Shown in pieces: positions 8,700 to 17,429 of a stretch of DNA of 64,000 nucleotides. Position numbers and translations under genes: made by a program. The stretch spans positions 1,130,501 to 1,194,500 of the forward strand of contig JADKJC010000002.1 of NCBI GenBank assembly GCA_016722465.1. The letters run 5' to 3'. Below the pieces are notes generated by a model. It was not told the origin of the DNA, searched no databases, and saw only the letters and a list, made by a program, of their open reading frames with translations. Source of the stretch: Chitinophagaceae bacterium. Its GTDB lineage: Bacteria > Bacteroidota > Bacteroidia > Chitinophagales > Chitinophagaceae. How positions within the stretch are numbered: position 1 is the first letter of the stretch; the number at the start of each line of letters is the position of its first letter.

Positions 8700-10574
8700 T
8701 TACAACTCCGTTTTACTAAAAATACTCACCAGCCTCATCGCCTCTGCAAAACAATCCTGCATCTTATTTTCATCTGCAAAAGGCGTGTACAACTGCAGCG
8801 AAACATCATCCAGTAATTGTTGTACCGCAAAGCTATCCCCCACTCCAACACCAGCTTTATCCAATCCATCAGCAATGGTTCTTTTACTGATGTTTTCCGG
8901 TGCTAGTTTTAATTTTATGGCTAAAAACACATGCAGTTCCTTATTCAATGTTTCATAAAACTTCCGGGCATCATTATTTACCAATGCTGCTTCTGTCTCG
9001 GCCAATGGACAATGCAATACTGCATCCGGAATTATTTTCTCTTCAACGGTTTCTTTTACAACAGGCACTATCTTTTGCTGTTGTTTTTTATGATCTGCTT
9101 TTAGCCAGATCAGCAATCCTGTAATGATCAGCAAAGCCACCGGTACAATAATCATCCACCGGTTGGTAAAGATCATCTCAAAAAAACTTTCCTTCCTGCT
9201 GCGGTTATCTACTGCCACAATCGCCGGTTTTTTACCGGTACCTTTTTTTACATGCACCGTAATGGGGTTTGTAATCACTACTTTATACTTTCCGGAAACC
9301 ACATCAAAAAAGCTGAATTCAACAGCAGGGATTGTATACACTCCTTCACTGGCAAAAGTGAATGGATAATCAAATATCTTGCTGCCACTAACAGGCACCG
9401 ATGCCTTGTTCAATCCATCCTTCACCGTGGGTTCGTATCCTTCCAGCCCCTGCGGCCAGGCAATTTCCGGTGCAGGTATCAGGGTGAGGTTGCCATCACC
9501 AGCAAGCAACACACTCAGCTTACCGGCATCATCGGTGGTTAAACTATCTTTTTCCAATGCCACATCTACCGTAAAATTACCCACCGCTCCATTAAAGGAT
9601 GCAGGTTTGCCTGCATCGGGCAAAGGCTTTACATTTATTTCCAGTGGCTTGCTTTGGATGGTCACTTTTTCATTCAGCATAGCATCGGCAGGCACGGTGC
9701 CAGGTATAAACTCTCCAAACAGGTCAGTGGCAGCACCTTTTTGCAAATATTCACCTTTAATAAAATGAACACGGTTCTCTATAGCCGCCATTTCAAGTTC
9801 GGCAGCGCCCTGCTGCAATGGGTACAATTGTACTTTGCGGAGTGTATACACATTATAATCCCTTCCGTTCAATTTCTCTACATTGTAATTAATAGCTGCC
9901 TGCGGCTGAACCAGGTCAATCACAGAAAAACCATTAAAAGATGGGTTCTTTACAATATTACTTTCCGATTTCAGCCTTGTGTACAGCTTATAGGTCACCA
10001 CCACTGGCTCACCAACATAACAGGAAGTTTTATCCGCATCTACTTTAATAAAAAGGTTCCTGCTGATCTTGTCCTGTAAATTCTCTCCCTTCTTTAAAAT
10101 AAAATCATCGTAGTTAGGTTCGGGCTTTGGTTCATCAAAAGGCATCATGCTGCTGAATGGAGAATTACGGTTGGCACTGTTACCGGTTGTTCCACTCACC
10201 ACTTTTAATTGTACCGCATTGCTTTTCCAGTTTTTTCCATCTGCTTTGGCACTGGCTGTACCAATGATAAAATCTCCCTTTGCCTTTGGCTTCAGCAGGT
10301 AGGTAATGCCAATGTACTGCCGGGTAGTTCCATTGATCATATCCATACCACTTTCCTGGTTAGGCCCGCTGATAACAATAAAATTATTTAAGGAAGGCGG
10401 GGTGATCTGTTCTACGCTGCCGGCATTCTCCACCATCAGCTTCAACTCTGCCACTTCATCTTTACCGATGGTGCCCGGATTGATGGTAGCAGAAAATTTC
10501 ACCTGTGCCGTAAGGATATTGCTTAAGCAGAATAAGGTAAACAGTAAAGGCAATTTGAATAACCGCAGTTGCAT
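8700..10574 (-). CDS. batD: BatD family protein
   Basis: 624 residues. Signal peptide ending near LTAQ, tandem beta-sandwich domains in the periplasm starting VKFSATINPGTIGKDE, one membrane helix (IIVPVALLIITGLLIWL, about residue 475), and a cytoplasmic helical tail. Length and architecture match BatD, part of the Bat cluster tied to oxygen and stress tolerance in Bacteroidota (usually with BatA/B/C and a MoxR ATPase). None of these partners is adjacent here. The gene is single and converges with the two-component fusion gene (37 bases between stops). Confidence 0.85.
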   Translation of the reverse strand: MQLRLFKLPLLFTLFCLSNILTAQVKFSATINPGTIGKDEVAELKLMVENAGSVEQITPPSLNNFIVISGPNQESGMDMINGTTRQYIGITYLLKPKAKGDFIIGTASAKADGKNWKSNAVQLKVVSGTTGNSANRNSPFSSMMPFDEPKPEPNYDDFILKKGENLQDKISRNLFIKVDADKTSCYVGEPVVVTYKLYTRLKSESNIVKNPSFNGFSVIDLVQPQAAINYNVEKLNGRDYNVYTLRKVQLYPLQQGAAELEMAAIENRVHFIKGEYLQKGAATDLFGEFIPGTVPADAMLNEKVTIQSKPLEINVKPLPDAGKPASFNGAVGNFTVDVALEKDSLTTDDAGKLSVLLAGDGNLTLIPAPEIAWPQGLEGYEPTVKDGLNKASVPVSGSKIFDYPFTFASEGVYTIPAVEFSFFDVVSGKYKVVITNPITVHVKKGTGKKPAIVAVDNRSRKESFFEMIFTNRWMIIVPVALLIITGLLIWLKADHKKQQQKIVPVVKETVEEKIIPDAVLHCPLAETEAALVNNDARKFYETLNKELHVFLAIKLKLAPENISKRTIADGLDKAGVGVGDSFAVQQLLDDVSLQLYTPFADENKMQDCFAEAMRLVSIFSKTEL

Positions 10575-10868
10575 AGTAGTGGCTGTAAAAATAAGCGACC
10601 CGTTGCTGCTAAGGCAAAAGAATATTGTGAATGGTTTGAAAAAATTATTAATAGATGGTAGTTGCCTGCTGGGCTTTCAGCAATAATGCACATAAGCAAC
10701 TTTAGTTGCGGCTTTTCATTGCAACTCCGGCACAGAAGCTAAGCTTCTTCCACCTCCCTATTGGGGAGGATGGTGGGGCCTCACCGGGGTTTCCATTGCA
10801 ATCCGCCAGCCGCTCAGCATTTTTTCTTTACTCATCTCCCGGCCCACACAGATCATTACAATCTGCCA
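10575..10868. other. Intergenic stretch with a small G/C-rich palindrome
   Basis: 294 bases with no convincing gene. It holds the hairpin CCTCCCTATTGGGGAGG (about 10756-10772) flanked by CAC/GTG and a GCAACTTTAGTTGC palindrome (about 10697-10710). The first resembles a similar G/C-rich palindromic stretch near 49175. The upstream region of batD lies here. Confidence 0.4.
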
Positions 10869-11588
10869 TCACAGGTCGCCCAGTTGCGGCCGCAGCACAA
10901 TATCTTCCAGTACCGCTGCCGGAGATAATCCCGTAGCCGCGATGATGATGTCAGCCACATCCTTCGCTTCCATAATGCGGTGCTTACTGTTATCATAATC
11001 TCCCCACGAATCGGTGAGAATAGCACCCGGCATAATGGCAGATACTTTTATATTGTAAGGTTTCAGCTCTTCCCGAAGGTTTTTACTAAAGCCCAGCATG
11101 GCAAATTTGCTGATGCTGTAGCTGCCGCCATTGCTGTATGCTTTTAAGGATGCAATGGAGCATAGATTAAAAATGGAGCCTGCCTTTGCCGCCATCATTT
11201 TTGGCAACAGCGTTCTTGTAACATGATAGGCACTGTACAGGTTCACCGCAATCATTTGCTCCAGTACAGCGTCTTCTTCATTGTGTACACTGCCCGGCAT
11301 AAAACTGCCTGCATTGTTTACTAAAATATCTACGGCGGTGCAATTTTCATTTACCCAGTTGCCAAAGCTGATGGCCTGCTCTTTTACAGAAAGATCAAAT
11401 GCCTTTGCTTTGATGACCGCATCGGGGTATTTCGTTTGCAATAACGCAATGGTATTGTATAATGCCACTTCATTCCTGGCACATAAAAACAGCAGCGCCC
11501 CCTCTGCCGCAAAAGCCTCGGCCACGGCCCTGCCAATCCCCTTTGAGGCGCCCGTTACCACTACATTTTTGCCTTTATTGTTGCTCAT
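10869..11588 (-). CDS. SDR family oxidoreductase
   Basis: 239-residue classical short-chain dehydrogenase. Seen: the cofactor motif TGASKGIG near the N-terminus, the structural LVNNAGSF motif, and the catalytic Ser in LCSIASL with YSISK (Tyr and Lys) at about residues 152-156. The C-terminal segment is SAIMPGAILT. FabG-like in length, but the neighbours do not point to fatty acid synthesis, so the substrate is unknown. It starts divergently from the downstream YjjG-type phosphatase, with 80 bases between the two starts. Confidence 0.85.
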   Translation of the reverse strand: MSNNKGKNVVVTGASKGIGRAVAEAFAAEGALLFLCARNEVALYNTIALLQTKYPDAVIKAKAFDLSVKEQAISFGNWVNENCTAVDILVNNAGSFMPGSVHNEEDAVLEQMIAVNLYSAYHVTRTLLPKMMAAKAGSIFNLCSIASLKAYSNGGSYSISKFAMLGFSKNLREELKPYNIKVSAIMPGAILTDSWGDYDNSKHRIMEAKDVADIIIAATGLSPAAVLEDIVLRPQLGDL

Positions 11589-11668
11589 AACCGTTATTTT
11601 ATAGTAACTATTTCACAATTTTACTGTTTTAAAATAATAAAACCGGCAATTTTGCAGTTATATCACTT

Positions 11669-12364
11669 ATGAAGTATAAACACCTCTTTTTCGACCTGGA
11701 CCATACCCTTTGGGATTTTGATGCCAATGCCCATGAAACACTGTTGGAGATTTATGCTATTTTTCAACTGGAAACAAAAGGTGTGATTCCTTTTGAAGAT
11801 TTTTACAAACTCTACAAAATTCACAACGAAATACTGTGGGACCGTTATCATAAAGGATTTGTAACAGCGGAAGAACTTAAGTGGAAACGTATGTACCGCA
11901 CTATGCTGGAGTTTAAAATCGCAGATGAACCGCTGGCAAGGGAGATGAGTGAAAAGTTCCTGGAGATACTACCTGCCAAAAAATTACTCTTCCCCAATAC
12001 AGTAGAAGTACTGGATTATTTAAAAGATAAGAATTACGAATTGCACCTCATCACCAATGGCTTTGAAAAAACACAATGGACCAAACTGAACAACAGCGGA
12101 CTCAATATTTATTTTAACCAGGTAGTAACCTCTGAGGGCAGCAACAGCGTAAAACCACAGAAAGAAATATTTGAATACGCCATGAACAAGGCCGGTGCCC
12201 AGTTAAGCCAGAGCATTATGCTGGGTGATAATTTAGAAGCCGACATACAGGGCGCCATCAATGTGGGCATGGATAATATTTTTGTAAACCACATTCATGT
12301 ATCCACCACCATGAAGCCTACTTATACGGTTACCAACCTGAGGGAATTGAAGAACATCTTTTAA
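11669..12364 (+). CDS. yjjG: YjjG family noncanonical pyrimidine nucleotidase (HAD superfamily)
   Basis: 231 residues. HAD motif I FFDLDHTLWDFD (nucleophile and acid/base Asp), motif II ITNGF, motif III Lys in NSVKPQKEIF, and motif IV MLGDNLEADI. The helical cap carries the W-D pattern of the YjjG/YfnB branch, which removes phosphate from noncanonical pyrimidine nucleotides in house-cleaning. Cytosolic and single-gene. The repeat element at 12371 begins immediately after its stop. Confidence 0.85.
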   Translation: MKYKHLFFDLDHTLWDFDANAHETLLEIYAIFQLETKGVIPFEDFYKLYKIHNEILWDRYHKGFVTAEELKWKRMYRTMLEFKIADEPLAREMSEKFLEILPAKKLLFPNTVEVLDYLKDKNYELHLITNGFEKTQWTKLNNSGLNIYFNQVVTSEGSNSVKPQKEIFEYAMNKAGAQLSQSIMLGDNLEADIQGAINVGMDNIFVNHIHVSTTMKPTYTVTNLRELKNIF

Positions 12365-12370
12365 TTTTTT

Positions 12371-12467
12371 CTAACCACAAAGTTCACTAAGAAATTCATG
12401 GGGAACACGAACGTAATCTTTGCGTTGTGTCCTTCGTGCAACAGCTTCGTGTCCTCCGTGGTTAAAT
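12371..12467. repeat. Intergenic inverted-repeat element (TAACCAC...GTGGTTAA ends)
   Basis: About 97 bases bounded by TAACCACAAAGTTC and GTCCTCCGTGGTTA, which are imperfect inverse copies. The interior alternates CACGAA and TTCGTG words, so the whole can fold on itself. Elements of this wording are common between genes in Bacteroidota genomes. It separates the yjjG gene from a minus-strand small gene. Confidence 0.55.
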
Positions 12468-12474
12468 CGCTTCC

Positions 12475-12507
12475 AATAAAAAATCCCCTCCAAAAACTGA
12501 AGGGGAT
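12475..12507 (-). terminator. Intrinsic terminator of the small secreted-protein gene
   Basis: On the minus strand ATCCCCT, an 11-base loop, AGGGGAT, then a T-rich run (12475-12483). It lies 22 bases past the stop of the small gene at 12529-12699. Confidence 0.75.
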
Positions 12508-12528
12508 ACAATAAGTTGATGAAACAAA

Positions 12529-12699
12529 TTACATTTTAGTAGTAGATTCTTCTTTGTCTTTTTTGCAGCATTTTTTACCACTTTTTTTGCAGCAGGAAGA
12601 TGATTTCTTGCATTTTTTGCCTTTTCCTTTTCCGCAGTCTGCAAAGGTTACACCGGTAACAAGCAAAGCTGCAGTGGCTAATAAAAATAATTTTTTCAT
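12529..12699 (-). CDS. Small secreted Cys/Lys-rich protein, function unknown
   Basis: A 56-residue protein below usual gene-calling length. A clean signal peptide (MKKLFLLATAALL..., cleavage after TFA, residue 20) is followed by 36 residues very rich in Lys (about 14) with six Cys at 22, 30, 36, 37, 44 and 45, including two CC pairs (SSCCKK, KKCCKK). The gene has its own intrinsic terminator and a 69-base gap before the psd start region, so it looks real. Pairs of Cys amid Lys would suit metal binding or disulfide-stabilised interaction with anionic surfaces, but this is inference. I recognise no named family. Confidence 0.7.
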   Translation of the reverse strand: MKKLFLLATAALLVTGVTFADCGKGKGKKCKKSSSCCKKSGKKCCKKDKEESTTKM

Positions 12700-12779
12700 A
12701 CGTCTGTGTTATTTTTTGTGATTAATCAACGTAAATGTAAGCGGATAATTGTGTTCAGCCAACAGTTGGCTGTTAAAAA

Positions 12780-13437
12780 TTACAAAGTTGCAATAACAGT
12801 CACCCCACCCTGTACTACCTGGTTAAGTTCCACATTTATTTTAGTGCCTACGGGCAATAACAGGTCTACCCGGCTGCCAAACTTAATAAAACCCATTTCT
12901 TCTGTTTGATCTACCTTATCCCCTACTTCAAGGTAATTCACAATTCTTTTGGCCAGTGCACCAGCTATCTGTTTTACCAGGATTTCAATATTGCCTTTCC
13001 TGATCACCACGCTGTGCCTTTCATTTTCTGTAGATGATTTAGGATGCCATGCTACTAAGTATTTCCCTTTGTGATACTGGTTGTACACCACTTCCCCCGC
13101 TGATGGGATTTCTGTTTACATGCACATTGGCAGGGCTCATAAATATCGATACCTGCAGGCGCTTTGTTTTAAAATACTCCTCATCCACCGCTTCCTCAAT
13201 CACTACTACCTTACCATCTGCAGGGGCAATCACCTGGCCATCATTAATAGTCAGTTTACGGTTGGGTATCCTGAAAAAAGAGATCAGGAACAATAGCAGG
13301 AATAAGGTGGCAAAGAAAATTACCCAGCACAATGCCTGCGATACAGGGCTTAAAAAATAAAAGCTGATGAGATTTAATGCAACAAAAATAATGGTGCCGA
13401 TGGCTATGGACTTATATCCTTCCCTGTGAATGGTCAT
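12780..13437 (-). CDS. psd: Phosphatidylserine decarboxylase family protein, interrupted by a one-base frameshift
   Basis: Makes phosphatidylethanolamine from phosphatidylserine at the inner membrane, via a pyruvoyl group formed by self-cleavage. The N-terminal half (start 13437) has two membrane segments, RIPNRKLTINDG, VIAPADGKVV and FMSPANVHVNRNP. The C-terminal half, in another frame, has KGKYLVAWHPKSSTENER and ends with the processing site MGFIKFGSRVD (cleavage at Gly-Ser). Removing one C from the C5 run at 13094-13098 (plus strand) joins them as ISGEVVYNQYHKGK. As PSD is normally essential for PE synthesis and all key residues are kept, a sequence error is more likely than a pseudogene. 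cdsA lies upstream on the same strand: a phospholipid cluster. Confidence 0.85.
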
Positions 13438-13575
13438 GAGGCAGTTTTGAACCGCAAATGTAAGGATAATGGTGAATTGTCAACGGTGAATAGTGAATGG
13501 CTGTTGCGAAAGCAGTGAATCAATACGGTAAAATCACTCATCAATGCAACAATTCAGCAACCCGGAAAATCCTTC

Positions 13576-14259
13576 CTATACAAACAACTGTACATACAGC
13601 CATACAAAAGGCGTAGCCACCAACAGCGAATCAAAGCGGTCTAAAAAACCCCCGTGGCCCGGCATAAAACTGCCGCTGTCTTTTACATCAGCCATCCGTT
13701 TTATCTTGCTTTCCAGCAAATCACCCACTGTTCCAACAATGGCACAGATGGCAGCAATGGCTATCCAATGCTGCACTGCCAGCCCTTTTGCAATGGGAAT
13801 GAAATAACCGAGTAACCCCATCACCAGCACACAAAGCAGGGCACCCCCCGCTGTGCCTTCCCAGGTTTTTTTAGGTGATATTTTTGAGAAGGGTGTTTTA
13901 CCGATCAACGACCCTACCACATATGCCATGGTATCGTTGATCCATATAGAAAAAACAATAGCACAGGTATAAACCCTGCCTGTAATCTCCCAGAAAAAAG
14001 TAAAGCCATCCAGCCTCAGGCCTATCAGCATGGCCATGGGCATGGTGATATACAGCAACCCCAGCAGGCAATAAGGCAAAAATTGATCGCCGTGAATCTT
14101 TTTCATCAGCTTGATGAACTCATACCAGCAGCCAAAATGAATGATGGTGAACAGGGTAATAAAACTCCATACATTCCAGAACAGCCCCACCAGCATTACC
14201 ATTACAAATACTACGGCGGTTAAGGACCTTGTTTTAAATACTTCTTTATTCAGTGCCAT
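13576..14259 (-). CDS. cdsA: Phosphatidate cytidylyltransferase
   Basis: Forms CDP-diacylglycerol, the precursor of all membrane phospholipids. 227 residues with about six hydrophobic helices and the family signature at the C-terminus: SKIKR, then KDSG and PGHGGFLDRFDS with the metal-binding Asp residues. Somewhat shorter than the 260-280 residues usual for the family, lacking N-terminal helices, as is frequent in Bacteroidota. It lies 6 bases after the CPBP protease and upstream of psd on the same strand, so an operon CPBP-cdsA-psd is likely. Confidence 0.9.
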   Translation of the reverse strand: MALNKEVFKTRSLTAVVFVMVMLVGLFWNVWSFITLFTIIHFGCWYEFIKLMKKIHGDQFLPYCLLGLLYITMPMAMLIGLRLDGFTFFWEITGRVYTCAIVFSIWINDTMAYVVGSLIGKTPFSKISPKKTWEGTAGGALLCVLVMGLLGYFIPIAKGLAVQHWIAIAAICAIVGTVGDLLESKIKRMADVKDSGSFMPGHGGFLDRFDSLLVATPFVWLYVQLFV

Positions 14260-14265
14260 CTAAAA

Positions 14266-15276
14266 TTATTGTTGACTGCCTTCCTGTTGTGAGGCAATGT
14301 CGTTAATAAAAGGATTGTTGCTGAAATTATATCCCGGTATCAGCAATTCTTCCCCGGGGTGGTCAATTTGTTTATTGCTTACTTTATCAAACACGATAAA
14401 AAGCCCCATCACCAGCGCCAGGCTTAACAAACTGGCCCACCAGGGGAAATGCTCATCCAGCTTTGAAGTATCTACCTGCGACCCCACTTTGGTAGAAAGG
14501 TACAGCGAAGTGGCGGCCGCTGCATTATTAAAAAAGTGTGCGATGATATTGAGCCAGATATTGCCGGTGCGGTAATACATCCAGCCCAGCATAAAACCCA
14601 GTACAAAGCGGCTTAAAAAGCCCAGGTAGGAACCATGCATGGCGCTAAACAGCACGGATGTGATAATGATGGCAAGCACAGGCTTTTTCAACCACCGGCT
14701 CAGCAGATTTTGCAGAGCTCCCCTGAACAGCAATTCTTCTGTAATAGCCGGCAGTAGGGCGATTACAAAGACCGTTATGAAATAATCACCGATTCCGTTC
14801 ATACGGGCTATCACCACCACCTGTTTGTTAAAACTATCTTCGGCTGCTTTAAATTCCTGCAGGGCTGCTTTGCTCCAGGGCAACATAGTAGTAATATCCT
14901 GCAGCATACTCACCAATGGCAGGCAGGCAGTCATGATTACCATCACCAGAATTACCTGCTTACTGTTTACCAGGTTGTGAAACCCAAAATGCTGCATAGC
15001 TTTTACATGGCAGATCCTTGCATATAAAACAGCAGGTATCAAAAAAAGAAAAATAGCGGCAGCCGATTGCGTAATCCGGAACAGGGTAGCATTATCAGGC
15101 CGCAGTATCTGTTCCAGCTGTTTCAAAACCGGCTCTTTGGAATTGGTGAGTTCCGGAGACAGCAACAATGGGACTCTGTAGATAATACCCCCGATCATCA
15201 TCCCGGCTCCAAATAAAGCAAACAATATTCCCAGCTGTCCCCAGTAATTAAAACGTTTGGTAGCGTAATGCGCCAT
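14266..15276 (-). CDS. CPBP family intramembrane glutamic endopeptidase
   Basis: 336 residues with about eight membrane helices. CPBP/Abi motifs: EELLFRG (motif 1, Glu-Glu and Arg; about residue 188), FSAMHGSYLGFLSRF (motif 2 His) and a NIIAHFFNN motif (motif 3 His/Asn). Family members process membrane proteins or CAAX-like ends, and some give bacteriocin immunity; the role here is unknown. First gene of the probable operon with cdsA and psd. Confidence 0.85.
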   Translation of the reverse strand: MAHYATKRFNYWGQLGILFALFGAGMMIGGIIYRVPLLLSPELTNSKEPVLKQLEQILRPDNATLFRITQSAAAIFLFLIPAVLYARICHVKAMQHFGFHNLVNSKQVILVMVIMTACLPLVSMLQDITTMLPWSKAALQEFKAAEDSFNKQVVVIARMNGIGDYFITVFVIALLPAITEELLFRGALQNLLSRWLKKPVLAIIITSVLFSAMHGSYLGFLSRFVLGFMLGWMYYRTGNIWLNIIAHFFNNAAAATSLYLSTKVGSQVDTSKLDEHFPWWASLLSLALVMGLFIVFDKVSNKQIDHPGEELLIPGYNFSNNPFINDIASQQEGSQQ

Positions 15277-15427
15277 AGTGGTTATTTATAAAGGCGTAAA
15301 TTTACAGCCTAAATCGCAGGTTTAAGGCTTAAAAGTTTAAAGTTAAGAACAGTCAAAGTATTTACAGAGCTGCTTTTCTTAAACACCCAACTTTCAACCT
15401 TCAACTTTAAACATTAAACTTTCTACC

Positions 15428-16465
15428 ATGCCTTCGATTGGTAATATACAACTGCCGGAATTCCCCTTACTGCTTGCACCCATGGAGGATGTGAGTGATC
15501 CTCCCTTTCGTGCTGTGTGTAAAGACAAGGGAGCCGACCTGATGTACACCGAGTTCATTTCTTCAGAAGGATTGATACGTGATGCCATCAAAAGCCGCCA
15601 GAAACTGGATGTGTTTGATTACGAAAAGCCTGTAGGCGTACAAATATTTGGAGGTGATGAAGAGAGCCTTGCCCTGGCTGCACAGATAGTAGATGTTACC
15701 AATCCAGACCTGCTCGATATCAACTTCGGTTGCCCTGTAAAAAAAGTGGCGATGAAAGGTGCCGGTGCCGGTGTATTGAAAGACATCGACCTGATGGTTC
15801 GCCTTACAAGTGCCGTAGTAAAAGCAACTTCCTTACCCGTAACTGTAAAAACAAGGTTGGGCTGGGATGACAACACCAGGAACATTGAGGAAGTAGCCGA
15901 ACGCCTGCAGGATGTGGGCATCAAGGCATTGGCCATACATGGACGCACCCGTACCCAGATGTACAAAGGTGAAGCCGACTGGACACTGATTGGCAAAGTA
16001 AAAAGCAACCCCCGTATCAATATCCCCATTTTTGGCAATGGTGATATTGACAGTCCGGAAAAAGCAGTTGAATACAGGAACCGGTATGGTATTGATGGCA
16101 TCATGATCGGCCGTGCCGCTATCGGTTATCCCTGGATATTTGATGAAATCAAACATTTCATGAAAACAGGCCAGCACCTGCCAACACCCAGTATTGAAGA
16201 CAGGGTAGCAGTTTGTAAAAAACACCTGCACAAATCATTTGACTGGAAGGGCCCCAAAGTGGGCATTTTTGAAATGCGCCGTCATTATGCCAATTATTTA
16301 AAAGGACTGCCGGGTATAAAAGATTACCGCTCTAAGCTCGTGACACTGATGACAGTGGAAGAAATAGATGCGGTACTGGATGAGATTGTTATAAAATATG
16401 CCGGTTACGAATTTGAAAAAACACCCATAGAACTCATCAACTACCACGAAAAATGCCCGATATAG
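15428..16465 (+). CDS. dusB: tRNA-dihydrouridine synthase B
   Basis: Flavoenzyme that reduces uridines in the tRNA D-loop, cytosolic. 345 residues. TIM-barrel start LLLAPMEDVSDPPFR, the catalytic DINFGCPVKKV (Cys, about residue 102), the FMN-binding HGRTRTQMYKG and FGNGDI, and IGRAAIGYPWIF. Followed by a helical tRNA-binding domain. Length and motifs fit DusB. Start ATG 15428 is clear. Confidence 0.9.
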   Translation: MPSIGNIQLPEFPLLLAPMEDVSDPPFRAVCKDKGADLMYTEFISSEGLIRDAIKSRQKLDVFDYEKPVGVQIFGGDEESLALAAQIVDVTNPDLLDINFGCPVKKVAMKGAGAGVLKDIDLMVRLTSAVVKATSLPVTVKTRLGWDDNTRNIEEVAERLQDVGIKALAIHGRTRTQMYKGEADWTLIGKVKSNPRINIPIFGNGDIDSPEKAVEYRNRYGIDGIMIGRAAIGYPWIFDEIKHFMKTGQHLPTPSIEDRVAVCKKHLHKSFDWKGPKVGIFEMRRHYANYLKGLPGIKDYRSKLVTLMTVEEIDAVLDEIVIKYAGYEFEKTPIELINYHEKCPI

Positions 16466-16555
16466 GGTTGGGGCGTTCAGGTTACCTGAAACATTATGAA
16501 AACAACAGTTTGCAAAAGCACTCTAGTTAAAAATACAGCCGTGCAACAATAGGGT

Positions 16556-17080
16556 TCAGGTCGCTTTAAGTGCCCCGATCCATTCTTTCATGCCTTTCAA
16601 ATAAACATGCCCTCTTTGCTCCGCAAAATAATCCGCCGTTAAAGCAATCAATGCCATCAGCGCTAATCCGGCGCCAAGGCCTTTCCAAAAAAGTTTGCTT
16701 TGCTCATTCTTAAAATAAAAAAACAGGCCAATGCCCAGCAGGGCTAGTATGATCTCCACGTAGCGGTAGGCAACAAAGTTCTTCATCACCATTTCCATCC
16801 TCGGAATTTCCTTCTCTTTCAATTGCTGGGGATTCATATCATAGGCATATACAATCCGCAACCTGTCTGCATCACTTCTTTTATACACGCTAAAGCCTAT
16901 CACTCCCAGCAGCAAACCAACCAGCAACAGCGGTACCGCAGCGCCTTTGTAAAAATTGGCCTTGATAAAAAAGAAAAACACAATGGCCGCAACAATGGCT
17001 GCAATGCCAATGGCTAAAAACAACAAGCTCTCAGATTTTTCTGCGTTGAAATATTTTTCAATGGCCGTTTTGGTAAACAT
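16556..17080 (-). CDS. Membrane protein of unknown function
   Basis: 174 residues with four predicted membrane helices (about residues 18-40, 45-65, 108-123 and 131-150), the middle pair separated by a 40-residue polar loop. No family recognised. It starts 5 bases after the stop of the 79-residue membrane protein upstream, so the two are surely one transcript. Confidence 0.7.
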   Translation of the reverse strand: MFTKTAIEKYFNAEKSESLLFLAIGIAAIVAAIVFFFFIKANFYKGAAVPLLLVGLLLGVIGFSVYKRSDADRLRIVYAYDMNPQQLKEKEIPRMEMVMKNFVAYRYVEIILALLGIGLFFYFKNEQSKLFWKGLGAGLALMALIALTADYFAEQRGHVYLKGMKEWIGALKAT

Positions 17081-17084
17081 GTAT

Positions 17085-17324
17085 TTATTTTTTTGCGGTT
17101 AGTTTAATCAGTCCGGCCACCGACACCATACACCACACCCCCTCCAGTATAATGAAAGGTACATAATTTATCAGCGAAGAAGCATAGCAGGCCAGGCCGG
17201 CACCAATGACGTTCATTGCAAAAAACAACCTGCCATCCTTTGGCATCAAACCAAAGCTGTTCATAAAATAAGCCAGCAGTATCAGCCCTACGCCAATGCT
17301 GCCAATAATATCATTGTATTGCAT
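17085..17324 (-). CDS. CBU_0592-like small membrane protein
   Basis: 79 residues with three hydrophobic helices. The pattern IGSIGVGLILLAYFMNSFG...PKDGRLFFAMNVIGAGLACYAS resembles the small CBU_0592 family of inner-membrane proteins of unknown function. First gene of a two-gene unit with the 174-residue membrane protein. Confidence 0.65.
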   Translation of the reverse strand: MQYNDIIGSIGVGLILLAYFMNSFGLMPKDGRLFFAMNVIGAGLACYASSLINYVPFIILEGVWCMVSVAGLIKLTAKK

Positions 17325-17377
17325 CAGTTGTGATTTAGTCCTGCAAGATAAACGGATAACAGAAACCTGGTAAAATA

Positions 17378-17408
17378 AAAGATGCCCTGCAGGTTACAGG
17401 GCATCTTT
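17378..17408. terminator. Bidirectional intrinsic terminator
   Basis: AAAGATGCCCTG, 7-base loop, CAGGGCATCTTT: a perfect 12-bp stem flanked by A/T-rich sequence. It lies 21 bases past the stop of the lipoprotein gene at 17430-17990 and just upstream of the oppositely read gene pair, so it probably ends the lipoprotein transcript. Confidence 0.8.
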
Positions 17409-17429
17409 ACTGCAAATCAAATGGCAGTG

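Noticed and set aside
12462..12644. 60-codon Lys-rich frame at the same place as the small secreted gene
   Set aside because: The overlapping frame starting at 12699 has a proper signal peptide and terminator; this one is its shadow.
16466..16500. TTCAGGTTACCTGAA palindrome as an operator
   Set aside because: It lies between convergent genes and is short, so a site or a weak terminator cannot be told apart from chance.
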